Below are positions 9,041 through 17,302 of a stretch of 64,000 nucleotides of DNA, piece by piece (position 1 is the stretch's first letter; each line of letters begins with the position of its first letter). Location of the stretch: contig NZ_JACAAX010000001.1 of assembly GCF_013377085.1 (NCBI RefSeq), forward strand, positions 310,001-374,000. The letters run 5' to 3'. Position numbers and translations under genes: made by a program. The notes below the pieces were generated by a model. It saw only the letters and a program-made list of their open reading frames with translations, ran no database searches and had not been told where the DNA came from. This DNA comes from Rhodoplanes sp. GTDB taxonomy: Bacteria; Pseudomonadota; Alphaproteobacteria; Rhizobiales; Xanthobacteraceae.

Positions 9041-9541
9041 ATGACCCCGCACGCCGTCGAGGCCGTGATCGCCGGGCTGAAGGCCGCCGGCGTCAGTGTC
9101 GTCTGCTATCTGCCGGACTCGCTGTTCAAGGAGCTCTATCCGGCCCTCGACGCCGATCCGGACATCCGCACGATCAGGGTCACCAACGAAGGGGAGGGGG
9201 CGGCGATCTGCGGCGGCGTGTTCCTGTCGGGCAAGCGTGCCGCGTTGGTGATGGAGAACTCCGGGCTGCGGGCCGCGATAGAACCACTCGCCCGCATGGG
9301 CATGGGGGCCGGCATCCCGGTGATCATGCTGATGAGCTACCGCGGCGATCTCGGCGAGAACAACTGGTGGGCCGTGCCGCACGGCATGACCATGGAGCCG
9401 CTGCTCGAGGCGATGCGCATCCCGTACCGCGTGATCGACGAGGCCGCCAAGGTGAAGCGAGCGATCGAGGATGCCGTGACCTGGTCCTACGCGGCCTATT
9501 ATCACTCCGCCGTGGCGCTGACCGGAGAGCTGGTGCGATGA
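9041..9541 (+). CDS. TPP-dependent decarboxylase, alpha (N-terminal, pyrimidine-binding) subunit; sulfopyruvate-decarboxylase-like
   Basis: The 166-residue protein corresponds to the separate N-terminal half of thiamine-pyrophosphate enzymes, as in the alpha subunit of sulfopyruvate or phosphonopyruvate decarboxylases. The RVTNEGEGAAICGGVFLSG segment (47-65) carries the glutamate that activates the cofactor's pyrimidine, and VMENSGLRAAIEPLARM follows. It should pair with the protein encoded directly downstream, whose start codon overlaps this stop by 4 bases. The real 2-oxo acid substrate is not determined by the sequence. Confidence 0.86.
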   Translation: MTPHAVEAVIAGLKAAGVSVVCYLPDSLFKELYPALDADPDIRTIRVTNEGEGAAICGGVFLSGKRAALVMENSGLRAAIEPLARMGMGAGIPVIMLMSYRGDLGENNWWAVPHGMTMEPLLEAMRIPYRVIDEAAKVKRAIEDAVTWSYAAYYHSAVALTGELVR

Positions 9542-10191
9542 GCGCGACGGCCACACCCGAGACGACTGCGACGCCCGAGAAAATGAAGCGTTTCGATTGC
9601 ATGCGCGTGCTCGCGCCCATGCTGAAAAGCGAGCTGGTGATCCTGTCGCTCGGCGCCAGCGTCGACGAATGGTACACGGCCGCGCCGCACATGCGCGAGG
9701 CGAGCCTGTTCCAGCAGCAACTCGGCTGCGTGACGCCGCAGGCGTTCGGGCTCGCGGTCGGTCTGCCGCATCGGCGCATCGTGTCGCTCGATACCGACGG
9801 CGGCATGATGTTCAACCTCGGCATTCTCGCGACGCTGGCCAACGAGCGGCCGAGGAACCTGCTGGTCGTCGTGTGGGACAACGAGTGCTACCAGTCGATC
9901 GGCGGGCCGCCGACCCACACGGCGGGCGGCCGGGTCGACATCGCCAAGATCGCCGCCGGGGCCGGAATCGAGGAGGCCCACACGGCGCGCACGCTCGACG
10001 ACTTCGAGGCACTGTGCCGGCGTGGCCTCGCCGCCGACGGGCCGTTCGTGATCGTCGCCAAGGTCGACCGCGACAGCCGCCGCGACATCAGGCGCAAGCA
10101 CTCGGACGGCCGCGAGGACAAGTACATCTTCGTGCGCCACGTCGAGGCGACCGAAGGCATCGTCATCATGGGCCCGAGCGAGCACAATTGA
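9538..10191 (+). CDS. TPP-dependent decarboxylase, beta (C-terminal, diphosphate-binding) subunit; sulfopyruvate-decarboxylase-like
   Basis: The 217-residue protein is the C-terminal half of a split TPP enzyme. It holds the metal/diphosphate site as LDTDGGMMFNLGILATLAN (about residues 84-102) and the usual continuation NLLVVVWDNECYQSIGG. The canonical GDG is replaced by DTDGG, a variation seen in this branch. A 4-base ATGA overlap with the alpha subunit gene implies coupled, equimolar synthesis. With the deaminase upstream it could remove ammonia and then CO2 from an imported compound; that order is inference. Confidence 0.87.
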   Translation: MSATATPETTATPEKMKRFDCMRVLAPMLKSELVILSLGASVDEWYTAAPHMREASLFQQQLGCVTPQAFGLAVGLPHRRIVSLDTDGGMMFNLGILATLANERPRNLLVVVWDNECYQSIGGPPTHTAGGRVDIAKIAAGAGIEEAHTARTLDDFEALCRRGLAADGPFVIVAKVDRDSRRDIRRKHSDGREDKYIFVRHVEATEGIVIMGPSEHN

Positions 10192-10224
10192 CGGGCCGCG
10201 GCCAGGTCGGAATGGACGCTGGCG

Positions 10225-11397
10225 TCAGTCCACGTAGGTCGGCGCCGGCGCGTCGCGGCGGCCGAAGCGATCCTTGAGCCGCAGCAGCGGCGCCTCGATG
10301 AAGCGATAGGACAGCGCCGCCGTGGCGAAGGTCGCGACGACGGCGAGCGCCACCCAGGCGGCCGGCGCGCCGGTGGTGAACACCTGGTAGGGCGCGAGGC
10401 CGAGCAGGAACAGCAGCAGAAGGTGATAGAGGTATAGGCCGTAGGAGATGCGGCCGACATAGCGCAGCGGCCGCCACGACAGCACGGTGCGGGCCATCGA
10501 CGCCAGGCGGTCGCGCGAGGCGATCAGCAGCGACACGGTTCCGACGCTGACGAGCGCGTAGCCGAGCAGCGCGACGGTCCAGTACCAGCCGCCGGGCGGG
10601 ATCAGACCGATGGCGCGGGCGCCCTGGTCGGCGGCGAGCAGCACCGTTCCGGCGACGAGCTCCGCATAGGGACGCCAGCGAGCGGTCGGCGCGCCGGCGA
10701 GCTCGCGGAAGGCGAGCGCGGCGCCGAGCGACAGCGACATCATCCGGGTCGCGCTCGACATGTAGATCAGGCTTGCCGCGAGCGTAGCCTCCAGCGTCGC
10801 GGCGAGCAGCAGCGCGACCAGCATGGCGAGCCCGGGAACCAGGGTGCCACAGATCCGGCGGCCGCGCGCCAGCGGGATCGCCGCGATCAGGGCCGGCCAG
10901 ACGATATAGAACTGCTCCTCGACGGCGAGCGACCAGGTGTGCTCCAGCGGGTTCGGCGTCGGATTGAACGGATGGTAGTAGTTGAACGTGTAGGTCACGA
11001 GGCTCAGGAGCGCCTCGCCGTCGAATGGAAACGCCAGCACATAGACGGCGACGCACAGATAGTAGATGGCGAAGATGCGCAGCGCGCGGCGGGTGTAGAA
11101 GACGCGCAGCGAGATCGAGCCGGTGCGCACCCGCTCGTCGAGCAGAATTCGCGTGATCAGGAAGCCGCTGAGCACGAAGAACAGGTCGACCCCGATATAG
11201 CCGGCCCGGATGGCCTGCCCGACCGACCAGAAGGCTTTCGCGATCACCGAGCCCTGGACGAAGGGGAGATGCACCCACAGCACGAGCATGACGGCGACGG
11301 CACGCAGGCCGTCGAGCGCCGGCAGGTGAGCCAGCGGGGGGCGCGTCGAGAGTGTCCCGTCGCGGGACGACATCCGGGATGCGGCGTGGAGGTTCAT
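10225..11397 (-). CDS. Acyltransferase-3 (OafA/YrhL-type) integral membrane protein
   Basis: The 390-residue protein has about ten hydrophobic segments and the family signatures LPALDGLRAVAVMLVLWVH near the start, GVDLFFVLSGFLITRI, and FYTRRALRIFAIYYL. These enzymes O-acylate surface sugars or lipids in the inner membrane. The protein lacks the extra C-terminal SGNH domain that some members carry. ATG at 11397 is used (38 codons inside the longest frame), which starts shortly before the first conserved block. It converges with the TPP beta gene, leaving a 33-base gap. No neighbouring glycosyl gene shows which polymer is modified. Confidence 0.9.
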   Translation of the reverse strand: MNLHAASRMSSRDGTLSTRPPLAHLPALDGLRAVAVMLVLWVHLPFVQGSVIAKAFWSVGQAIRAGYIGVDLFFVLSGFLITRILLDERVRTGSISLRVFYTRRALRIFAIYYLCVAVYVLAFPFDGEALLSLVTYTFNYYHPFNPTPNPLEHTWSLAVEEQFYIVWPALIAAIPLARGRRICGTLVPGLAMLVALLLAATLEATLAASLIYMSSATRMMSLSLGAALAFRELAGAPTARWRPYAELVAGTVLLAADQGARAIGLIPPGGWYWTVALLGYALVSVGTVSLLIASRDRLASMARTVLSWRPLRYVGRISYGLYLYHLLLLFLLGLAPYQVFTTGAPAAWVALAVVATFATAALSYRFIEAPLLRLKDRFGRRDAPAPTYVD

Positions 11398-11632
11398 GCG
11401 GACAGCCGTTCCAGATGTTTCATTTCGGCGAGGCGTCCCGAAATGGAACGCGATGGAGGCAGAGCACGGTGGCAAGCAAATGCCACGCCCTCGTCGGTGG
11501 AGCTGCATCACGGTTGCGCGATGACGCCGGATGTTTTCGCAGACTATGACTGCGCCTGGTGCGGATAGTCCGAAGCAACGACCGTCCGACCGCGCCGTGC
11601 GGCCGGCCAGCGGGTCTTCGGTGGGCCAGCCT

Positions 11633-13987
11633 TCAGCGCGTCAGCGCATTCAGCGCGGCGAGCAGGAAGATCGTCAGCACCACGCCGATCACCCGCAGCA
11701 CGACGAGGAGCTTGTCCACCCGCGCCTGGGTGTCCTCGTCGACGGCGCGCACCAGGATCTTCCGTCCGCGCAGCGTCGCCTGCTGCGGCGGATCGTCCGG
11801 CGCTGCCGCAGCCGGTGCTGTCGCGGCGAGTGTAGCGGGGGCGACGGCATTCGTCGTGACGATGGACGGTGTCTCGGTGGGCTCCGCTGCCGCCAGGCGA
11901 TAGTAGTGCGTGATGGCGTAATGCTCGTTGCAGATCTTGTAGAGCGGGATCAGCCGGTCGAACAGGAACAGCGGGCCGACCGGCCACAGCTTGAGGTGTG
12001 CCGATGCCTCGGATCCCGCCGGCTGGAAGGCGACGACGCGCAGGCCGAACCGGAGCACCAGCCAGAAGATCGCCAGCACGCCGGCCACCCACCACACCAC
12101 CTTGCCGGGGCGCAGGCCGTGGTCGGCGAGCGCCCACAGCATCACGGCGAAGGCGGATCCGATCAGGTCCGAGACGGCGGCGACCATGGCGCCGAGGCTG
12201 CTTCGCACGGTGCGGCCCGATCCGCCCGGGTCGGGGCCGGAGGCTGCGGTCGCCTGCGTCCCGGCCGGGCAGAAGGCCGCGACGAAGGGCAGCCACCGCG
12301 CCGTGTGGGCGCACAAATCGAGATTCTTGCGCTGGATGCGAAGCTCGTTGGGGTCAGCGCCGGCCTTCTCGAACGCATCGACGAAGGTCAGGAACGGCTG
12401 TGACGAGGGCGCCTTGTTCTTGCCGAGCCAGAGCAGCACCTCGTCGACGGCCGGCAGCTCGACCTGGCTCGCCAGCTTGGTGCCGTAGTCGACGCCGCAG
12501 GCCGGCGTCGCCTTGTGGACGCGGCCGAATTTCAGCCCGTCCAGATAGGTGATGTAGGGCTTCTGGTGGTCGGCGAAATTGTAGATGGCGGCGCCGGCCG
12601 ACAGGCCGATGGCTTCGAGCTTGTGCAGCTCGGAGACGCGCTGGAAATCGCGGTGGCCGGCCCGCAGATCGGCGATCGGCGAGGCGCGGTCGCCCCACAG
12701 GTCGACGATGAGATTGCCGTCCACCCGCGTGCCGTTGAGGGCCAGGATGGTGACCGGGTGGTGCGCGTCCGGGATCTCGCCGTCATACGGCCTCGCCCAG
12801 TTGAACGCGGTGAGGCAGAAGGCGGCATGAACGGTGGTGTCGAACAGGTAGAACTCGAGATAGCGGCTGCCGGTGACGCCCTCGATGCCGACCGTGCGCT
12901 CGCTTCCGTCCGGCAGCGTCTCGGTCTCCTCGCGGCAGCCGCGCAAGAGCCCGTCGGCCTCGGGCGGCAGCTCGGGCCGGGTGATCCGGCGCCGCTCGGC
13001 ATCGGCGACGGCCGAGATGGCGGCGCTGCGGAACAGCGTCTGGGTGTAGGTCGCCGGCCGGCCCGCGACGGCGTGCCGCCACCACGGATAGCGGATCGCA
13101 GCGGCGCCCGCGCCGATGGTGACGACCTTGCCGAAGCCGGCCTGGTCGGCCGTCAGATAGCCGATCGTCGAGGCATTGATGTGGTAGGCGCAGCGCGCCT
13201 CGGTCTCGTCCAGCCCGAGCGTGCCGCCGATCTGGCTCGACTGCAGCCACAGGCGCGAGAACGCCGAGCGCGTCATGTCGAGGTCGCCCGACACGGTGAT
13301 CCGGATCAGATGCGCGTCGAGAAAGACGACCGCCGCCTTGTGCTGCCACGAGCCGCTCACCTGGGTGTCGTAGACGCGCAGCTTGCGCATGAAGCTGCCG
13401 CCGAAATAGACCGAGCCCTCGATGCGGGCGCGGTTGAGCCGCAGCGTCTCGAACAGCACCGCGTATTCCAGGCTGAGATCGCCCTTGACGCGCAGGTTGC
13501 GGGCGTCGACCACGCCGTCGAACACCGAGCGGTCGAGCACCAGCGAGTAGGGCAGGTCGACGCCGGCGAGATCGAGCCCGTCGCAGAACAGCGCCCCGAT
13601 GATGCGGATGCCGGTCGGCGCGATGTCGGCCTGGCGGGCGAGCCGCTTGACGGTGTCGCGGGGGAGCTTTCGCGGATCGGCGCCGTTGTTGCACGCCTTG
13701 CTCCAGTCGCGCTCGCCGAGCGGCATGCCGGCCCTCTCGGCGATGCCGGAGCCCGCCTGGCGCGGCACGCAGGCCGGGCTCGGCGCCATCACGACCTCGT
13801 TGCCGGCGGCGAGGCACGCGGCCACCATGCCGAGATCGGGCTTGACGGCACCCGGCGGGACGGCATCCTGCGCGCGGCCCGGGCCGGCTGCGATCGTCAT
13901 GGCCGTGATCGCAGCGATCACGATCAGGGTGGCCGCGATCGGCCCGACACGAAGGCGCCCGGCCGAACCGAAACCCTGGCTGTGCAC
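11633..13987 (-). CDS. Large unknown membrane protein with a repetitive, beta-helix-like (pentapeptide-like) central region
   Basis: The 784-residue protein belongs to no family I can name. An N-terminal hydrophobic segment (about residues 10-35, ending GPGRAQDAV) looks like a signal peptide. Residues about 130-330 contain repeated short strands such as DLAGVDLPYSLVLDRSVFDG and RVKGDLSLEYAVLFETLRLN that suggest a right-handed beta-helix. Three hydrophobic helices lie near the C-terminus (about 575-600, 605-630 and the last 25 residues). The GTG at 13987 is chosen because GAGAGGAG stands 7 bases upstream; an ATG at 14050 would add 21 residues. The start lies 122 bases from the divergent folA start, so the promoter region is shared. 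Confidence 0.75.
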   Translation of the reverse strand: MHSQGFGSAGRLRVGPIAATLIVIAAITAMTIAAGPGRAQDAVPPGAVKPDLGMVAACLAAGNEVVMAPSPACVPRQAGSGIAERAGMPLGERDWSKACNNGADPRKLPRDTVKRLARQADIAPTGIRIIGALFCDGLDLAGVDLPYSLVLDRSVFDGVVDARNLRVKGDLSLEYAVLFETLRLNRARIEGSVYFGGSFMRKLRVYDTQVSGSWQHKAAVVFLDAHLIRITVSGDLDMTRSAFSRLWLQSSQIGGTLGLDETEARCAYHINASTIGYLTADQAGFGKVVTIGAGAAAIRYPWWRHAVAGRPATYTQTLFRSAAISAVADAERRRITRPELPPEADGLLRGCREETETLPDGSERTVGIEGVTGSRYLEFYLFDTTVHAAFCLTAFNWARPYDGEIPDAHHPVTILALNGTRVDGNLIVDLWGDRASPIADLRAGHRDFQRVSELHKLEAIGLSAGAAIYNFADHQKPYITYLDGLKFGRVHKATPACGVDYGTKLASQVELPAVDEVLLWLGKNKAPSSQPFLTFVDAFEKAGADPNELRIQRKNLDLCAHTARWLPFVAAFCPAGTQATAASGPDPGGSGRTVRSSLGAMVAAVSDLIGSAFAVMLWALADHGLRPGKVVWWVAGVLAIFWLVLRFGLRVVAFQPAGSEASAHLKLWPVGPLFLFDRLIPLYKICNEHYAITHYYRLAAAEPTETPSIVTTNAVAPATLAATAPAAAAPDDPPQQATLRGRKILVRAVDEDTQARVDKLLVVLRVIGVVLTIFLLAALNALTR

Positions 13988-14108
13988 TGCGCCGCTCCTC
14001 TCGAGACCTACCGATTCGGTCTGGGAATGATGGAGAAAATACCATCGCATCGCAACCGGGGCGTGTCTGATTGTGTCTGTAGCGCGTGAAGAGGGCAAGG
14101 ATCTGGGG

Positions 14109-14705
14109 ATGGTCCGTCCAGGAATGACACGGATCGCGCTGGTGATCGTCGCCGCGGTCGCCGACAACGGCGTGATCGGACGCGCCGGCGCGCTGCCGTG
14201 GCGGCTCAAGTCCGATCTCCGCCACTTCCGCGCCCTCACGCTCGGCCATCCCGTGGTGATGGGGCGCAAGACGTTTGTCTCGATCGGCAAGCCGCTGCCC
14301 GGGCGCACCACCGTGGTGGTGACGCGGGATCCGGCGTTCGGGGCGCCCGGCGTGGCTGCGGCGCCGGATCTCGGCACGGCGCTGGCGGTCGCCCGCGCCG
14401 ACGCCCTGCGGCGCGGGGCCGATGCCGTCATGCTGGCCGGGGGCGGCGAGCTCTATGCGGAGGCGATGGAGCTGGCCGACCGGCTCGAGATCACCCGGGT
14501 GCACACGCGCCCCGTGGGGGACGCGGCCTTTCCGGGCATCGACCCGACGTTGTGGCGTGAGACCGCGCGCCGCGCCGGGACGCAAGGACCGGAGGACGAG
14601 GTGCCGTTCACGGTCTGCACCTTCGAGCGGACAATCCCGCCGTCTGCGTCCGACCGTGGCGCCGCGGCAAGTCCGCGCGTTGAAACGGGGGTTGGTTTCC
14701 TATAA
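14109..14705 (+). CDS. folA: Dihydrofolate reductase
   Basis: The 198-residue protein carries the DHFR hallmarks: AAVADNGVIGRAGALPWRLKSDLRHF (substrate loop with the acidic/Trp pair), GHPVVMGRKTFVSIGKPLPGR (NADPH site) and AGGGELYAEAM (second glycine motif). It reduces dihydrofolate made by ThyA back to tetrahydrofolate. About 30 residues at the C-terminus extend past the usual end. ATG 14109 is used, with AAGGA and GGGG just upstream; ATG 14124 is a possible shorter start. It lies 97 bases ahead of hflK in the same direction. In related genomes thyA is usually nearby; here it is separated by accessory genes. Confidence 0.95.
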   Translation: MVRPGMTRIALVIVAAVADNGVIGRAGALPWRLKSDLRHFRALTLGHPVVMGRKTFVSIGKPLPGRTTVVVTRDPAFGAPGVAAAPDLGTALAVARADALRRGADAVMLAGGGELYAEAMELADRLEITRVHTRPVGDAAFPGIDPTLWRETARRAGTQGPEDEVPFTVCTFERTIPPSASDRGAAASPRVETGVGFL

Positions 14706-14801
14706 CCCAGGCCACATCTTAGCGAAACGCTCCGGCCGGGAGCGTTGTCGAGGTGCGACCGGGTGACCGGGCGCCGGTCGTAAAGGAAAAGGGCAGCATC
14801 G

Positions 14802-15959
14802 ATGCCGTGGAGCAATCAGGGCGGCGGCCCGTGGGGAAGTGGCCCCAAGGGACCGTGGGGATCCGGACCGCAGTCGACGGGTCCGACTCCTCCGGATCTC
14901 GAGGACTTGCTGCGCCGCAGCCAGGACAGGCTCCGTCGGGTGCTGCCGGGCGGCAGCCTGGGCGGCAAGGGCATCGCCGTGCTGCTGGCGATCGCCGTGG
15001 TGCTGTGGGGCCTCTCCGGCTTCTACCGGGTCGAGCCCGACGAGCTCGGCGTCGTGCTGCGCTTCGGCAAGTACACCCGCGACGCCACGCCGGGCCTGAA
15101 CTATCACCTGCCGTATCCGGTCGAGTCCGTGCTCACCCCCAAGGTCACCCGGGTCAACCGGATCGACATCGGCATGCGGGTGGTCGAGGATCTGCGCCGC
15201 GGCACCACCATGCGGGACGTGCCGGAAGAGAGCCTGATGCTCACCGGTGACGAGAACATCGTCGACGTCGACTTCTCGGTGTTCTGGGTGATCAAGCCGA
15301 CCGGCGGCGCCAGCCAGTATTTGTTCAACATCCAGAACCCCGAAGGCACCGTGAAGGCGGTCGCCGAGAGCGCCATGCGCGAGGTGGTCGGCCGCTCCGA
15401 TGTCCAGCCGATCCTGACGGGCGCCCGGCAGACCATCGAGACCGCCGTGCACGATCTGATGCAGAAGACCCTCGACAGCTACGGCGCCGGCATCCAGATC
15501 ACCCAGGTGCAGATGCAGAAGGTCGATCCGCCGTCGCAGGTCATCGACTCGTTCCGCGACGTGCAGGCGGCACGCGCCGACCTGGAGCGGGCCCAGAACG
15601 AGGCGCAGACCTACGCCAACCGCGTGGTGCCGGAGGCGCGCGGTCGCGCCGCCCAGGTCACCCAGTCGGCCGAGGCCTATCGCGAGCAGACGGTCGCCGA
15701 GGCGCGTGGCCAGGCCGGCCGCTTCAGCAAGATCTACGAGGAGTACAAGAAGGCTCCCGAGATCACCCGCGAGCGGCTCTATCTCGAGACCATGGAGCGG
15801 CTGTTCGGCGGCTCCGACAAGATCATCCTGGACCCGGGCGCCGGGGCGCTCGGAACGGCCGGCGGCATCGTGCCCTATCTCAATCTCGACGAGCTCGGGC
15901 GCCGCCACACGCAGCCGCAATCCCAGGCCCCGCGTCCCCAGACGGGAGCCGCCCGATGA
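14802..15959 (+). CDS. hflK: HflK, subunit of the HflKC (SPFH) membrane complex that modulates FtsH
   Basis: The 385-residue protein has a Gly/Pro/Trp-rich cytoplasmic N-terminus (residues 1-30, repeats of GPWGSGP), one membrane helix at about 63-80, and a periplasmic SPFH/band-7 domain (about 82-290) followed by a helical tail rich in Glu, Arg and Ala. HflK and HflC form a cage around the FtsH protease and restrain it. AAAGGA stands upstream of ATG 14802. The stop overlaps the hflC start by 4 bases, as expected for an obligate partner pair. Confidence 0.97.
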   Translation: MPWSNQGGGPWGSGPKGPWGSGPQSTGPTPPDLEDLLRRSQDRLRRVLPGGSLGGKGIAVLLAIAVVLWGLSGFYRVEPDELGVVLRFGKYTRDATPGLNYHLPYPVESVLTPKVTRVNRIDIGMRVVEDLRRGTTMRDVPEESLMLTGDENIVDVDFSVFWVIKPTGGASQYLFNIQNPEGTVKAVAESAMREVVGRSDVQPILTGARQTIETAVHDLMQKTLDSYGAGIQITQVQMQKVDPPSQVIDSFRDVQAARADLERAQNEAQTYANRVVPEARGRAAQVTQSAEAYREQTVAEARGQAGRFSKIYEEYKKAPEITRERLYLETMERLFGGSDKIILDPGAGALGTAGGIVPYLNLDELGRRHTQPQSQAPRPQTGAAR

Positions 15960-16888
15960 AGACCGGCATCGCGGGCGGCATCGCCGCCGTCGTCATCCTT
16001 CTGATCCTGGTGCTCGGCTACGCGTCGCTGTTCACCGTCTACCAGACCCAGCAGGCCCTGGTGGTCCGCCTCGGCGACCCCAGGCGGATCGTCACCGAGC
16101 CCGGGCTGCACTTCAAGGTGCCGCTGATCGACAACGTGATCTATGTCGACAAGCGCATCCTCGATCTCGAGAACCCGGCCCAGGAGGTGATCGCCTCCGA
16201 CTCGAAGCGGCTCGTGGTCGACGCCTTCGCCCGCTACAAGGTGGTCGACCCGCTGCGCTTCTATCAGACGGTCGGCTCGGTCGAGGGAGCCAATTCGCGG
16301 CTCGCCACCCTGCTCAACTCGGCACTCCGCCGCGTGCTCGGCGAATCCAGCCTCACCGCGGTGGTGCGCGACGAGCGTGCCCAGATGATGGCGCGGGTGC
16401 GCGAGCAGCTCGACCGCGAGGCGCACGCCTTCGGCATCAACGTGATCGACGTCCGCATCCGGCGCGCCGACCTGCCGGAGCAGAACAGCCAGGCCGTCTA
16501 TCAGCGCATGCAGACGGAGCGCCAACGCGAGGCGGCCGAGTTCCGCGCCCAGGGCAGCCAGCGCGGCCAGGAGATCCGGGCCCGCGCCGACCGCGACGTC
16601 ACGGTGCTGGTGGCCGATGCGACCTCCAAGGCCGAGCAGACCCGCGGCGAGGGCGACGCGACGCGAAACCGCATCTTCGCCGACGCGTTCGGCCAGGATC
16701 CGGACTTCTTCACCTTCTACCGCTCGATGCAGGCCTACGAGGCCGCCCTCAAGCCCGGCGAAACCCGCTTCCTTCTGCGGCCGGATTCGGAGTTCTTCCG
16801 CTATTTCGCCAATGCGAGCGGTCGCCCCCCCGCTCAGGCGACCGCGCCCGCCTCGCCCGCCTCGCCACCCGCGGCGGCCGCACGTTGA
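15956..16888 (+). CDS. hflC: HflC, partner subunit of the HflKC complex
   Basis: The 310-residue protein has a single N-terminal membrane anchor (about residues 5-27) and the SPFH domain opening FTVYQTQQALVVRLGDPRRI. The GINVIDVRIRRADLPEQNSQAVYQRMQTER segment is typical of HflC. The last 25 residues are Pro/Ala-rich. Translation is coupled to hflK through the ATGA overlap. An inverted repeat directly after the stop separates it from the small DUF2065 gene. Confidence 0.97.
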   Translation: MKTGIAGGIAAVVILLILVLGYASLFTVYQTQQALVVRLGDPRRIVTEPGLHFKVPLIDNVIYVDKRILDLENPAQEVIASDSKRLVVDAFARYKVVDPLRFYQTVGSVEGANSRLATLLNSALRRVLGESSLTAVVRDERAQMMARVREQLDREAHAFGINVIDVRIRRADLPEQNSQAVYQRMQTERQREAAEFRAQGSQRGQEIRARADRDVTVLVADATSKAEQTRGEGDATRNRIFADAFGQDPDFFTFYRSMQAYEAALKPGETRFLLRPDSEFFRYFANASGRPPAQATAPASPASPPAAAAR

Positions 16889-16895
16889 ATCCGGC

Positions 16896-16927
16896 GGAGC
16901 CCGCTCCCGAAACGGGGGGCGGGCTCC
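16896..16927 (+). terminator. Intercistronic hairpin after hflC
   Basis: The arms GGAGCCCGC (16896-16904) and GCGGGCTCC (16919-16927) pair perfectly, and an inner TCCCG/CGGGG extends the stem around an AAA loop. It starts 8 bases after the hflC stop. There is no T tract, so it is more likely a partial attenuator or mRNA-stabilising hairpin than a full terminator. Confidence 0.5.
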
Positions 16928-16966
16928 GGCGCGGGTTACCGCCCGCGCCAGTCCTCGGGGCCCCAA

Positions 16967-17158
16967 ATGTCCGCGTTCCTGGTCGCGCTCGGTCTTGTCT
17001 TCGTGCTCGAAGGCCTTCTGTTCGCGGCGTTTCCGGGTCCGGCCCGGCGGGCCGCCCAGGCCCTCACCGAGACCCCCGAGCACACCCTGCGGATCGTCGG
17101 GGTGGTCAGTGCGGCGCTCGGCGTCGGCTTGATCTGGCTGATCCGGGCACTATCCTGA
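16967..17158 (+). CDS. DUF2065 (YjeT-like) small membrane protein
   Basis: The 63-residue protein has two hydrophobic helices (about residues 3-20 and 42-62) joined by a short segment with FPGPARRAAQAL and HTLRIVGVVSAALGVGLIWLIR, the DUF2065 pattern. The family is regularly found between hflC and degP in Alphaproteobacteria and next to hflKC in others. A link to membrane protein quality control is plausible but unproven. It stands 78 bases after hflC and 144 before degP. Confidence 0.9.
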   Translation: MSAFLVALGLVFVLEGLLFAAFPGPARRAAQALTETPEHTLRIVGVVSAALGVGLIWLIRALS

Positions 17159-17302
17159 GACGGAGGGCCGATGTGGCGGAGCCGCCATTCCGCCCCAATC
17201 CGTCCGTAATGGCGCGTTCCGTCCGCGTCGTGCGCCCCGCCGAGCGCGGGTGCGCCGCGTCCCTTAGTTTTTAGGTTCGTCCTCCGAGGAGATCGCCAGG
17301 TC

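Noticed and set aside
12515-14089. Long open frame (524 codons) antisense to the 784-residue membrane protein.
   Set aside because: The minus-strand frame has a signal peptide, membrane helices and a good ribosome-binding site; the antisense one has only shadow composition.
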